This document shows positions 34,582 through 44,537 of a stretch of 64,000 bases of DNA, piece after piece. The stretch comes from Gluconobacter cadivus (GTDB lineage: Bacteria > Pseudomonadota > Alphaproteobacteria > Acetobacterales > Acetobacteraceae). How positions within the stretch are numbered: position 1 is the stretch's first letter; each line of letters opens with the position of its first letter. Made by a program: the position numbers and the translations under genes. The DNA lies in assembly GCF_015244745.1 (NCBI RefSeq), contig NZ_JABCQI010000005.1, positions 182,986-246,985 on the forward strand, read 5' to 3'. The notes below the pieces were generated by a model. It did not search any database. It worked only from the letters and a program-made list of their open reading frames with translations, and had not been told where the DNA came from.

Positions 34582-35124
34582 ATGACCGTCAGAGGCCGTC
34601 TTGTAGTGTATGTGGGGCCGATGTTTGCTGGGAAATCCGCGCATCTGATTGCCGCAGCGAAAAAGCAGACGGATGTTCTGGCCCTCAAACCCGGCTTTGA
34701 TACGCGCGATGGTTCCGAACTTGTCAGCCGGGATGGATCTCATCTCGCTGCGATGTCGGTGAACACATGGCCTGCAGATGCGGACCGGTACGGCCATATC
34801 GTTCTGGATGAGGGGCAGTTCTGGGTTGCGCCGCATTATCAGGGCGATATCGTTGAAAATATCCGGGATGTTCGGGCGCGTGGCGTGGATGTGACCGTCG
34901 GGGGGCTGGATACCGACTACCGGCGCGTTCCGTTCGACGTCATGGAGCGGCTGAGGGAAGAGGCAGACGACGTTATTGTCCTGAAGGCGCGCTGTCATGT
35001 CTGTGGCGCGCCTGCCGCTTGGACCGCGAAAACCCATGACACCGGCCATCTGCTGGAGACGGGCGATCAGGAACTTTATGAAGCGCGCTGCGAGGCGCAC
35101 TGGACCCTGCCGAAACGGCCCTGA
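34582..35124 (+). CDS. tdk: Thymidine kinase, type II
   Basis: 180 residues from ATG 34582, which has GGAGGAG seven bases before; the frame opens earlier at 34558. The P-loop GPMFAGKS (12-19), Walker B LDEGQFW and the zinc-binding CHVC plus a later cysteine (ARCEAHW) are present. It phosphorylates thymidine in the salvage pathway. Length is typical. Confidence 0.94.
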   Translation: MTVRGRLVVYVGPMFAGKSAHLIAAAKKQTDVLALKPGFDTRDGSELVSRDGSHLAAMSVNTWPADADRYGHIVLDEGQFWVAPHYQGDIVENIRDVRARGVDVTVGGLDTDYRRVPFDVMERLREEADDVIVLKARCHVCGAPAAWTAKTHDTGHLLETGDQELYEARCEAHWTLPKRP

Positions 35125-35151
35125 AGGCGGCTCCGGCAGAGATGACGGCTG

Positions 35152-35658
35152 TTACTGCTGGCCGCCGCCGCCGTTATTGACGCCCAGAAGGCGGATCTTG
35201 AAAATCAGCGGACTGTTGGGCGGGATGATGCCCATGGAGCGCTTGCCGTAGCCGAGGTTTGGCGGCAGGTAGAGCATCCATTCATCGCCCACATGCATCA
35301 TGGGAAGGGCTTCAAGCCAGCCCTGCACAAGGCCGTCGAGCGGCATTTCCATGTAGGCGCCGTTGCCGTGCTGGTCGGAGCTGTCAAAAATGCCGCCATC
35401 TGGAAGGCGACCCTCGTAGATGACCATGATGGTGGAGCCGTGATGGGGGCTGTCACCATCTTTCGGGCCTGACTGGAGAACCTTGTAGGCCAGGCCGTCC
35501 GGCAGGGTCTTGACGCCGGGCTGGGCATGGATTTTTGCCATGAACTGCGCCGGTGTCAGGTCGGAATCATCCACCGGCTTGGGAGCGCCCGAGCAGCCCG
35601 CAAGGGCAAAGGCGCCACACAGGGCGAAAGCGGATGTAAGACGGATCAGACTGGTCAT
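35152..35658 (-). CDS. FKBP-type peptidyl-prolyl isomerase lipoprotein
   Basis: 168 residues. Lipobox LAGC (Cys22) shows a lipoprotein. The FKBP domain spans about 55-160 with VIYEGRLPDGGIFDSS, LVQGWLEALPMMHVGDEWMLYLPP (split here across two segments) and YGKRSMG-IIPPNSPLIF. It catalyses proline isomerisation during folding of envelope proteins. A Gly/Gln tail follows. It lies 26 bases upstream of the argG stop on the same strand and after it in transcription. Confidence 0.93.
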   Translation of the reverse strand: MTSLIRLTSAFALCGAFALAGCSGAPKPVDDSDLTPAQFMAKIHAQPGVKTLPDGLAYKVLQSGPKDGDSPHHGSTIMVIYEGRLPDGGIFDSSDQHGNGAYMEMPLDGLVQGWLEALPMMHVGDEWMLYLPPNLGYGKRSMGIIPPNSPLIFKIRLLGVNNGGGGQQ

Positions 35659-35684
35659 GGTTTCCCGGGGAGTCAGTTGAGAAG

Positions 35685-36917
<1,233 letters not shown>

Positions 36918-36994
36918 AACGGTGTGGTCCTTGGTGTGTTTCGTTTGAGGAGCGTTTCTAGCAGTTCAGCCGACAGAGGGAAACCGGGCGCGTG

Positions 36995-38218
36995 TCAGGT
37001 ATCCGATGCGGCTGTACGGCGCTGGCGTTCGCTTTCGGTTTTCAACTGACCGCAGGCTGCGAGGATGTCCTGCCCACGGGCTGCCCTGACGGGGGAGGCG
37101 AACCCTGCGTCCATCACGATATTGGCGAATTTGGCGATCTGGGCGCGGCTGGACGGCTGGAAGTCCGAGCCGGGCCAGGGATTGAATGGGATCAGGTTCA
37201 CCTTGGCCGGCAAATCGCGGATCAGGCGCACCAGTTCGCGGGCATCGGCTTCGCTGTCGTTCACGCCGCGGAGCATGATGTATTCGAAGGTAATGCGCCG
37301 CGCGTTGGACGCAGCCGGATAGCGGCGGCAGGCGGCGATCAGCTCTTCGATCGGGTATTTGCGGTTCAGCGGAACAATCTGATCGCGCAGTTCGTTCGTC
37401 ACGGCGTGCAGGGAAATGGCCAGATTGATGCCAAGTTCTTCGCCACAGCGATCCATCATGGGAACGACACCCGAAGTCGAAAGCGTGATGCGGCGGCGGG
37501 AGAGGGCGATGCCTTCACCATCCATGATGATCCGCATGGCTTTTGCGACATTTTCGTAATTATAGAGCGGCTCACCCATGCCCATCAGCACGATCGTGGA
37601 CAGGTAGCGTGGCATATCCGCGCTGGGGCTGGGCCATTCGCCATAGCTGTCCCGGGCGGCCATGAACTGACCGACGATTTCGGCAGGGCCGAGATTACGG
37701 ACAAGCTTCTGGGTGCCGGTGTGGCAGAAGGTGCAGGATAGGGTGCAGCCGACCTGCGAGGAAATGCAGACAGCACCTCGGTCTTCCCGACGATCCGGAA
37801 TATAGACGGTTTCGGCTTCCTGACCGTCGCGGAAGCGGAAGAGGAACTTGCGCGTTTCGTCTACGGAGGTCTGTTCGGTTGCGGTCTCGGGGCGGCTGAC
37901 GACGAAATGTTCGGCGAGTTTGGCCTGCATCGGCTTGGCGATGGTGGTCATGGCCGAGAAATCGGTCGCACCCTGATGGTAAATCCAATGCCAGAGCTGC
38001 TTGGCGCGGAATGGCTTCTCGCCGATATCCGTCATGAGCGCGGCCAGCTCTTCGCGCGACAGGCCCACCAGATCGCGTCGCCCGTCTGCGAGACGCGCCT
38101 CGGGCGGTGCGAAGAGAGCGGATTTCGCATGAATGCGCTCGCGCTCGGCGGCGTTCAGGTCGTCGGAGGCGACGGAATTGATTCGGGGGCGGATGTCGGG
38201 ATGGATTGCGGCTGTCAT
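36995..38218 (-). CDS. rlmN: 23S rRNA (adenine-C2)-methyltransferase RlmN
   Basis: 407 residues from ATG 38218; the frame is open to 38428 but that stretch overlaps tlyA and is not conserved. Radical SAM motif [23 protein letters not shown] and the C-terminal [18 protein letters not shown], which contains the mobile active cysteine. It methylates A2503 of 23S rRNA and A37 of some tRNAs. The start codon has no close ribosome site that stands out. Confidence 0.96.
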   Translation of the reverse strand: MTAAIHPDIRPRINSVASDDLNAAERERIHAKSALFAPPEARLADGRRDLVGLSREELAALMTDIGEKPFRAKQLWHWIYHQGATDFSAMTTIAKPMQAKLAEHFVVSRPETATEQTSVDETRKFLFRFRDGQEAETVYIPDRREDRGAVCISSQVGCTLSCTFCHTGTQKLVRNLGPAEIVGQFMAARDSYGEWPSPSADMPRYLSTIVLMGMGEPLYNYENVAKAMRIIMDGEGIALSRRRITLSTSGVVPMMDRCGEELGINLAISLHAVTNELRDQIVPLNRKYPIEELIAACRRYPAASNARRITFEYIMLRGVNDSEADARELVRLIRDLPAKVNLIPFNPWPGSDFQPSSRAQIAKFANIVMDAGFASPVRAARGQDILAACGQLKTESERQRRTAASDT

Positions 38219-38298
38219 GACGGCGGAGCCATAGCACGGAGAAGACCCGCAGTTCCAAAGGAAAAGCGCGGTCTTTCCGGGAAAACCGTTTTGGAAAA

Positions 38299-39060
38299 CT
38301 ATTCCGTGTCTGGCTGGGCCGGAGCAGTTTTTCTGGCAGCGATCAGGAACTCGCGGTTGCCTTCGGGGCCGGTGATGGGGCTCGCTTCGATTCCGAGAAC
38401 GTCCCAGCCGGGGAGGGCTGCGAACCATTCCCGGATTTCTTCGCAGACACGTTCATGAACCGCAGGGTCGCGGACGACGCCTTTCGCACCAACCTCGCCG
38501 CGTCCCGCTTCGAACTGCGGCTTGATGAGGGCTACGGCCCAGGCATCCGGGGTCGTGAGTTCAAGGGCTGCGGGTAGGACAGTGCGCAGGCCGATGAAGC
38601 TCGCGTCGCAAACGACGATTCCAGCGGGCTCGGGGATCTGTTCGACCGTCAGGGCGCGGGCATTCGTCTTTTCCATGACGACGACCCGCTCGTCCGAACG
38701 GATTTTCCAGGCGAGCTGACCATGTCCAACGTCCACGGCATAGACCTTTTCGGCACCGTGGGTCAGGAGGACGTCTGTGAAGCCTCCGGTCGAGGCGCCG
38801 ACGTCAATGGCGATACGGCCTTTCGGGTCCAGTCCGAAATGTTCAATGGCGTGAATCAGCTTGAGCCCGCCGCGCGAGACCCAGGGATGGTCCTGCCCTT
38901 TGAGGGCGAGGGGGGCATCCTCGGGAAGCTGGTCGCCAGCCTTCGCGATCCGGCGGTCGCTGGTATAGACGAGGCCAGCCATGATCAGGGCCTGTGCCCG
39001 CGTCCGGCTTTCGACCAGCCCCCTGTCAACAAGGAGCTGGTCGGCGCGGCGTTTGGCCAT
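38299..39060 (-). CDS. tlyA: TlyA-family rRNA methyltransferase
   Basis: 253 residues from ATG 39060. An S4 RNA-binding domain (about 3-60, [20 protein letters not shown]) precedes an FtsJ-like methyltransferase domain with [16 protein letters not shown] and the catalytic-type lysine region KPQFEAG. TlyA proteins methylate 2'-O of cytidines in rRNA; they were formerly called hemolysins. It ends the xseB-ispA-dxs-tlyA run, 7 bases after dxs. Confidence 0.92.
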   Translation of the reverse strand: MAKRRADQLLVDRGLVESRTRAQALIMAGLVYTSDRRIAKAGDQLPEDAPLALKGQDHPWVSRGGLKLIHAIEHFGLDPKGRIAIDVGASTGGFTDVLLTHGAEKVYAVDVGHGQLAWKIRSDERVVVMEKTNARALTVEQIPEPAGIVVCDASFIGLRTVLPAALELTTPDAWAVALIKPQFEAGRGEVGAKGVVRDPAVHERVCEEIREWFAALPGWDVLGIEASPITGPEGNREFLIAARKTAPAQPDTE

Positions 39061-39067
39061 CAGTCGC

Positions 39068-41050
39068 TCAGGCGGACTGCTGGGCGACGTCCACGCCCAG
39101 AGCCGTGGCTGCGACATGCACGATGTTCGGCGCGGTCAGGCCGGCTTCTTCGTACTGGGCGTCCTGCGTGTTGTGGTCGATGTAACGATCCGGCAGGGCA
39201 AGCGGGCGGAACTTGACCTTGTCCAGCAGGCCGGTCTCGGCAAGGTGCTGCACGACGAGGCTGCTGAAGCCGCCAATGGCCCCTTCTTCAAGCGTGATGA
39301 AGACTTCATGCTGGTTGGCCAGATCTTCGACAAGAGCCTTGTCGATCGGCTTGGCGAAACGGGCATCGGCGACCGTAACGGGCACGCCCTGTGCGGCCAG
39401 CTGATCTGCGGCGCGCAGGGATTCATGCAGGCGCGGACCAAGCGACAGGATGGCGACGCCACCGCGGGCGTTCGGAGCGCGGCGGGCTTCGCGGACGATG
39501 CGGCCCTTGCCGATTTCCAGAACTTCGCCCTTTTCAGGCAGATCAAGCCCGATACCGTTGCCGCGCGGGTAGCGGAAGGCGATCGGACCGGCGTCATATT
39601 CACAGGCCGTCGCCGTAGCGTGCAGTAGTTCGATCTCGTCGCAGGGTGCCATCACGACCATGTTCGGCAGGCAGCACAGATAGTTGAGGTCGAAAGAACC
39701 GGCATGGGTGGCGCCATCGGCACCGACCAGACCAGCGCGGTCGATGGCGAAACGAACCGGAAGGTTCTGGAGCGCGACGTCATGCACGACCTGATCGTAG
39801 GCGCGCTGCAGGAAAGTCGAATAGATCGCGCAGAACGGGCGCAGACCTTCGGATGCGATACCGGCTGCGAAAGTGACGGCGTGCTGTTCGGCAATGCCGA
39901 CGTCGAAGAAGCGGTCCGGATAGGCCTTGGCAAACGCGCTCAGACCTGTGCCAGACGGCATGGCCGCCGTGATCGTGACGAGCTTGTCGTCGGTCTTGGC
40001 GCGGCGCATCAGTTCGCGGCTGAAGATGGACGTGTAGCTCGGCGGACCGGCCGGAGCCTTCTTCTGCTCACCCGTGACGACGTTGAACTTGCTGACAGCG
40101 TGATACTTGTCACCGGCGGCTTCAGCGGGTTTGTAGCCGCGGCCCTTTTCGGTGATGATGTGCAGCAGGATCGGACCCTGATCGTCGGCATCGCGCAGAT
40201 TGCGCAGGATCGGCACGAGCTGGCTCATGTCATGTCCGTTGACCGGGCCGACATAATAGAAGCCGAGCTCTTCAAACAGCGTGCCACCGGTGATCAGGCC
40301 GCGGGCATATTCTTCGGCGCGCTTGGCGGTGCGCTCGATCTTGCCCGGAAGGCGCTTCGCGACCTTGCCGGCGAGATCGCGCAGGCTGAAGAACTGGCGC
40401 GAAGACATCAGGCGCGACAGGTAGTCAGACATTGAGCCGACCGGGGGGGCGATCGACATTTCGTTGTCGTTCAGCACCACGATCAGGCGGTTTGCGCCGG
40501 GGCCTGCGACTGCGGCGTTGTTCATGGCTTCATAGGCCATGCCAGCCGAAATCGAGCCGTCGCCGATGACGGCGATGACGTTGCGTTCGTGATAGCTCGG
40601 GTCTTCTTCCGCGCGCAGGTGATGCGCGACGGCCATGCCGAGGCCCGCCGAGATGGACGTGGACGAATGTGCTGCGCCGAACGGGTCGTATTCGCTTTCC
40701 GAACGACGGGTGAAGCCGGACAGGCCCTCGGGCTGGCGCAGGGTGCGGATCCGGTCGCGGCGGCCGGTCAGGATCTTGTGCGGATAAGCCTGATGGCCGA
40801 CATCCCAGATGATGCGGTCGTCCGGTGTGTTGAAGACGGCGTGCAGGGCAACGGTCAGTTCGACCACGCCGAGAGAGGCGCCGAGATGGCCGCCCGTGGT
40901 GGAGACGGCGTCAACGGTTTCCGAGCGCAGTTCGTCGGCAAGCTGCTTGAGCTGATCGACGGACAGGTTCCGCATGTCGGCAGGGAAGCGGACGCGATCC
41001 AGTTCGGGATAGCGGCCATAGGTAGGAATCGTAGAGGAATTCTTGCTCAT
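39068..41050 (-). CDS. dxs: 1-deoxy-D-xylulose-5-phosphate synthase
   Basis: 660 residues from ATG 41050. The thiamine diphosphate motif ([17 protein letters not shown]), [18 protein letters not shown] at the N-terminus and [14 protein letters not shown] in the central domain identify it. It condenses pyruvate and glyceraldehyde phosphate, the first step of the MEP isoprenoid route. The gene is 4 bases behind ispA in a standard alphaproteobacterial isoprenoid operon. Confidence 0.97.
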   Translation of the reverse strand: MSKNSSTIPTYGRYPELDRVRFPADMRNLSVDQLKQLADELRSETVDAVSTTGGHLGASLGVVELTVALHAVFNTPDDRIIWDVGHQAYPHKILTGRRDRIRTLRQPEGLSGFTRRSESEYDPFGAAHSSTSISAGLGMAVAHHLRAEEDPSYHERNVIAVIGDGSISAGMAYEAMNNAAVAGPGANRLIVVLNDNEMSIAPPVGSMSDYLSRLMSSRQFFSLRDLAGKVAKRLPGKIERTAKRAEEYARGLITGGTLFEELGFYYVGPVNGHDMSQLVPILRNLRDADDQGPILLHIITEKGRGYKPAEAAGDKYHAVSKFNVVTGEQKKAPAGPPSYTSIFSRELMRRAKTDDKLVTITAAMPSGTGLSAFAKAYPDRFFDVGIAEQHAVTFAAGIASEGLRPFCAIYSTFLQRAYDQVVHDVALQNLPVRFAIDRAGLVGADGATHAGSFDLNYLCCLPNMVVMAPCDEIELLHATATACEYDAGPIAFRYPRGNGIGLDLPEKGEVLEIGKGRIVREARRAPNARGGVAILSLGPRLHESLRAADQLAAQGVPVTVADARFAKPIDKALVEDLANQHEVFITLEEGAIGGFSSLVVQHLAETGLLDKVKFRPLALPDRYIDHNTQDAQYEEAGLTAPNIVHVAATALGVDVAQQSA

Positions 41051-41054
41051 GGGA

Positions 41055-41960
41055 TCAGTTCCTGCGCTCGACGACATAATCTGCCAGTGCCCTGAGGGCG
41101 TCGGCCTGTGCACCGAAAGATGAAAGAGCCTCCCGGGCCCGGTCGCTCAGGCGACGGGCTTCGGCGCGGGCACCGTCGATGCCAAGCAGGGAGACATAGG
41201 TTGATTTGCCGCTGGCTTCGTCCTTGCCAGCGGTTTTGCCGAGTTCCTCGGCGGTAGCGGTAGAATCCAGAACGTCATCGGCGACCTGAAACGCGGTGCC
41301 CAGATCGCGGCCATAGGCGACGATGGCAGCGCGGCGTTCATCGTCCACATCAGCCAGAATGGCGCCGGATTCTGCGGCATAGCGGATGAGGGCGCCGGTT
41401 TTCAGGGCGTGCAGACGACGGACCTGATCCAGCGGCAGGGCGCGGCCTTCGCCGCGGATATCGATGACCTGACCGCCGACCATGCCAGCCGATCCAGAGG
41501 CCTGCGCGAGGGCGAGGGCCAGATTGGCGCGGACGGCCGGGTTGGGGCTGGTTTCGGGTTCGACGAGAATTTCGAAAGCACGGGTTTGCAGAGCATCGCC
41601 TGCCAGAATCGCGATCGCTTCGTCGAACTGCTTGTGCGTGGACGGCTGACCGCGTCGCAGGTCGTCGTCGTCCATGGACGGCAGGTCGTCATGGACCAGA
41701 GAATAGGCGTGCAGCAGTTCGACCGAGGCGGCAACGCGCAGGGCGGCTTCGCGGTCTGCGCCAAACAGTGTCGCCACTTCGACGGCCAGAAAACCGCGCA
41801 GACGCTTGCCGCCGCCAAGGGCGGCATAACGCATGGCGTCCAGAAGAACGGACTCGTCTCCCGGAACCATAGGCAGAAGGGCGTCGATTGTGCTTTCGAT
41901 TTCGGCACAGGCGCGGGAAAGCGCGTCTTTCAGGGAAACAGACGGGGTAGGGGCATTCAT
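41055..41960 (-). CDS. ispA: Farnesyl diphosphate synthase
   Basis: 301 residues. The first Asp-rich motif is [14 protein letters not shown] and the second is [15 protein letters not shown]. It extends dimethylallyl diphosphate with isopentenyl diphosphate to C15, which supplies hopanoids, ubiquinone side chains and undecaprenyl carrier. Its start overlaps the xseB stop (ATGA). Confidence 0.96.
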   Translation of the reverse strand: MNAPTPSVSLKDALSRACAEIESTIDALLPMVPGDESVLLDAMRYAALGGGKRLRGFLAVEVATLFGADREAALRVAASVELLHAYSLVHDDLPSMDDDDLRRGQPSTHKQFDEAIAILAGDALQTRAFEILVEPETSPNPAVRANLALALAQASGSAGMVGGQVIDIRGEGRALPLDQVRRLHALKTGALIRYAAESGAILADVDDERRAAIVAYGRDLGTAFQVADDVLDSTATAEELGKTAGKDEASGKSTYVSLLGIDGARAEARRLSDRAREALSSFGAQADALRALADYVVERRN

Positions 41961-42220
41961 CGGCCGGAGTCTCCGGTATCGGCAAGAGGCTCCGTGCCTG
42001 TCGTGCCGTCATCGTTCTGCACGATGGCACGCACACGCATCTCGGCCTCTCCCAGCTTCGCATCGCAATGTCTGCGCAGGGCAGCACCGCGTTCATAGGC
42101 GGAAATAGCGTCCTCGAGCTTCATCTGACCGCCTTCAAGGCCACGGACGATCCTCTCCAGTTCGGACAGGGCATCCTCAAAAGACAGGGCATCCATGGGG
42201 GCATCAATGGGTTCGGGCAT
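41957..42220 (-). CDS. xseB: Exodeoxyribonuclease VII small subunit
   Basis: About 87 residues from ATG 42220. The family core is LSFEDALSELERIVRGLEGG followed by KLEDAISAYERGAALRRHCD. It binds the XseA large subunit to form the single-strand nuclease; xseA is not in the window. First gene of the isoprenoid operon, an arrangement widely kept in bacteria. Confidence 0.93.
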   Translation of the reverse strand: MPEPIDAPMDALSFEDALSELERIVRGLEGGQMKLEDAISAYERGAALRRHCDAKLGEAEMRVRAIVQNDDGTTGTEPLADTGDSGR

Positions 42221-42317
42221 GAAAAGCCTCAAGGCACACTTTGGAACAAGGTAGCGAGGGGATTACAGGCAGAAGACAGTTTTTGCCAGCCCCGCACACG
42301 GGAACGCTGGAGTTTCC

Positions 42318-42572
42318 TCAGGAGGGTGACGTTTCTGCACGTCGCCGGATCACGAAGGAAAGCATGCCTGCGGTTTCCGTGAACGCAATGAGCGCATGGC
42401 CGGTTTCGCGGCAATAGGACTGGAAATCCGCCACTGAGGCCCGGTCGGTGGCGAGGATGCGCAGCTTCGCACCCGGGGCCATGTCACGCAGGGCGCGATT
42501 GGCTTTGAGGACGGGCATGGGGCAGGCCAGACCACGCAGATCGAGAAGTGTTTCTGTCGGAAGAACAGTCAT
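42318..42572 (-). CDS. TusA/SirA-family sulfur carrier
   Basis: 84 residues. The active cysteine is Cys17 in LRGLACPMPVLK, and the protein ends with a beta strand typical of the fold. TusA-like proteins carry persulfide for tRNA thiolation, cofactor synthesis or sulfur oxidation; which applies here is unknown. It stands alone, transcribed away from the phage-like island. Confidence 0.88.
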   Translation of the reverse strand: MTVLPTETLLDLRGLACPMPVLKANRALRDMAPGAKLRILATDRASVADFQSYCRETGHALIAFTETAGMLSFVIRRRAETSPS

Positions 42573-42650
42573 GGGACGCGATTATGCGCCTATCTCCGAA
42601 GGGGGCCAAGTCGGCTTTTGGTGCGCTTGCCTGAAGGTTTCAGGTTTTCA

Positions 42651-42679
42651 TTGATAAATCAGGTGCTTGTTTCTATATT
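42651..42679 (+). promoter_or_regulatory. Strong sigma70-type promoter before the lysis-like genes
   Basis: TTGATA (42651-42656) and TATATT (42674-42679) are separated by exactly 17 bases in an AT-rich patch of an otherwise GC-rich region. Initiation is expected near 42686, only about 11 bases before the terminator stem that follows. Confidence 0.65.
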
Positions 42680-42696
42680 AATGGCTTAATGCCACA

Positions 42697-42727
42697 AAAG
42701 CGTTCCTTCCGGGGAGCGCTTTTTTTA
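42697..42727 (+). terminator. Intrinsic terminator inside the leader of the lysis-like genes
   Basis: AAGCGTTCC and GGGGAGCGCTT form the stem around TTCC, followed by seven T. It lies between the promoter and the holin-like gene, whose ribosome site (GGGGGA) begins four bases after the T-run. A transcript from the promoter would be only about 40 bases unless read-through is allowed. Confidence 0.88.
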
Positions 42728-42740
42728 TTTGGGGGACGGC

Positions 42741-43085
42741 ATGTCGGACGGGGAAGGCCAGGTAGTCAGTCTGGCTGATGGAAATGAGAGACGCGCCTAT
42801 ACGCTGCGGATGCTTGAGGACCGGGTTCTGCGGCTGGAGACGATCGCGGGGGGGCTTTCGGATCGATATGAGGAACTGCGGACCGAGATGCGGCAGGAAA
42901 TCTCGTCGCTGCGGGATCAGATGAAATTGCTGGAGACGAAGGTTGATGAGGGGAATCGTGTGGTCAACGGAAAGCTGGACCGGCTGATCGGGGGGCGGGC
43001 GGTCATTACGGGGATCATCACACTGGTCACATCCATTCTGGGGACGGGCATGGTGCATGTTGCTCTGTCTCTGACCACGAAGTGA
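42741..43085 (+). CDS. Holin-like protein: coiled coil plus one membrane helix
   Basis: 114 residues from ATG 42741 (GGGGGA before it). Residues about 25-85 form a heptad-rich coiled coil (LRMLEDRVLRLETIAGGLS and so on); one membrane helix near the C-terminus (AVITGIITLVTSILGTGM) ends the protein. This build resembles XhlA-type phage proteins that work with holins. No family was identified with certainty. It is followed after 9 bases by the lysozyme-like gene. Confidence 0.6.
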   Translation: MSDGEGQVVSLADGNERRAYTLRMLEDRVLRLETIAGGLSDRYEELRTEMRQEISSLRDQMKLLETKVDEGNRVVNGKLDRLIGGRAVITGIITLVTSILGTGMVHVALSLTTK

Positions 43086-43094
43086 GGAGGGGCT

Positions 43095-43574
43095 ATGAGT
43101 GGAATTGATGCAGGCCAGCTCAAGCATCTGGTGGTCGCTCCCGCACTGGCGGCGCTCGGGCTGGATGGGGACGTTGCGGTCAATCTGGTGACGGGCACGG
43201 CCCTTGCGGAAAGTCGGGGGACATATGTCCGGCAGATTGGTGGGGGCCCGGCTCTGGGTTTGTGGCAGATGGAGCCCGCAACGCATGACGACTGCTGGGT
43301 CAACTTTCTGTGTTATCCGGCAGGCAGGAGGTTCGAGCGGATTCTGGAGGGGATGCTTTCGCAGGATCTGCCCAAAAGCGCGCAGCTTGTCTCCAATTTG
43401 AGATATGCATCGGCAATGGCCCGCATCCGGTATTACCGGACGCCGGTCTCCCTGCCGTCGTCGAGCGATCCGGCCGTTCTGAGCCGTTTTCACAAGCAGT
43501 ATTACAACACGGCTGCAGGGGCGGCTGACCCTGTGGCCAACATCCCGTTTTTCCGTCAGGCGGTTATGGTCTGA
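43095..43574 (+). CDS. Phage-type lysozyme/transglycosylase-like protein
   Basis: 159 residues, GAGGAGGGGC ribosome site. Glu39-Ser40 (TALAESRG) and GLWQ (55-58) match the ES ... GLMQ layout of lytic transglycosylase motifs; the stretch GGGPALGLWQMEPATHDD is typical of phage-encoded relatives. There is no signal peptide, so export would depend on a holin, which the upstream gene could supply. Activity is inferred. Confidence 0.65.
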   Translation: MSGIDAGQLKHLVVAPALAALGLDGDVAVNLVTGTALAESRGTYVRQIGGGPALGLWQMEPATHDDCWVNFLCYPAGRRFERILEGMLSQDLPKSAQLVSNLRYASAMARIRYYRTPVSLPSSSDPAVLSRFHKQYYNTAAGAADPVANIPFFRQAVMV

Positions 43575-43585
43575 AGAGAGTGGGA

Positions 43586-43647
43586 GCGGTGTCGGGGAAT
43601 GTATGCATCACGCTCCCGACACCGCACGACTGTTTAAACCGGTTTAA
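43586..43647. promoter_or_regulatory. Long hairpin followed by a 14-base palindrome
   Basis: GCGGTGTCGGG (43586-43596) pairs with CCCGACACCGC (43615-43625); a competing helix GGGAGCG / CGCTCCC can also form. Eight bases later is the perfect palindrome TTAAACCGGTTTAA (43634-43647). The first may end the lysis-like transcript although its T-run is poor; the second looks like a protein binding site between the two convergent units. Confidence 0.5.
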
Positions 43648-43695
43648 TATGACCGAATAGTGGCAGATGATGCCGGAAAATGCGCCGTTTGAGGT

Positions 43696-44478
43696 TCAGG
43701 GTGTAGAAAGTGGCAGCGTTCGCGCAGACAGGTCGCCTTTGAACGTCGTGCTGCCTGTATGAGTCAGCGACAGACCGCGGTGGAGGGCGACCTTTCCTCC
43801 GATTGTGATCCAGCGGCGGCAGAAGGCGAAATCTTCGGAAAGATAGGTCCGGGTTTCCGGGTCGATCAGACAGTCGAACAGGGCATAGGCGTCTGACGAG
43901 GGTGCTTGCGAAGTCTGGCCTTCGGACTTCGCGTCGATGCGGCTGTAACGGGTTTCGGGATAGTGGGCGATCATGTCGAGGAGCATCTGACGGGTCATGA
44001 GCATGAATCCGGTTCCGATATAGGAGACGTTCGCGATTTCGCCCGGTGCGCTGTCATCGTGCAGGGCGGCGCAGTCTCCGACATAGCGTAGGCTGGCTGT
44101 TCTGGGCTCTTCGCCAGCGGCAATGAAACGATCCGTATCGTGGTCCCAGTAATGGGATTTCAGGGGGTAGGCCCCTCCGATCAGAGGGCGGTCTGCATCC
44201 AGCAGGGCGAGAATGTCGGTTATGGAAAAGCCGATATCGCTGTCGATGAAAAGAAGATGGGTGGCATCGGTCATGGTCACGAACTGATGCAGAAGCGTGT
44301 TTCTGGCCCGCGTGATGAGGGCGTCACTGCCGATTGTGGACAGGGTGAGTTGCAGATTATGGGCCGGTGCTGTGGCCATGCAGCCGATGAGGGACTGCAT
44401 GTAATTCAGTGTGATGGTGCCACCGAAGCAGGGCGTGGCGATGAAGATGTGGCGCGGACTGGGGGGGCAGGAAGTCAT
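43696..44478 (-). CDS. Glycosyltransferase of the phage-associated type
   Basis: 260 residues. It starts with FIATPCFGGTITLNYMQSL and has a DxD site in LLFIDSDIGF plus GGAYPLKSHYW, a pattern of GT-A fold transferases often found in phage and prophage genomes. It is convergent with the lysozyme-like gene and may belong to the same island. The acceptor is unknown; in phages such enzymes can modify DNA bases or surface polymers. Confidence 0.7.
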   Translation of the reverse strand: MTSCPPSPRHIFIATPCFGGTITLNYMQSLIGCMATAPAHNLQLTLSTIGSDALITRARNTLLHQFVTMTDATHLLFIDSDIGFSITDILALLDADRPLIGGAYPLKSHYWDHDTDRFIAAGEEPRTASLRYVGDCAALHDDSAPGEIANVSYIGTGFMLMTRQMLLDMIAHYPETRYSRIDAKSEGQTSQAPSSDAYALFDCLIDPETRTYLSEDFAFCRRWITIGGKVALHRGLSLTHTGSTTFKGDLSARTLPLSTP

Positions 44479-44537
44479 GCGAGGCAGCCTGCCCTGAAGC
44501 TATGAAAAAAGAATTAAAACCGCGCTTTAAAAAGTCC

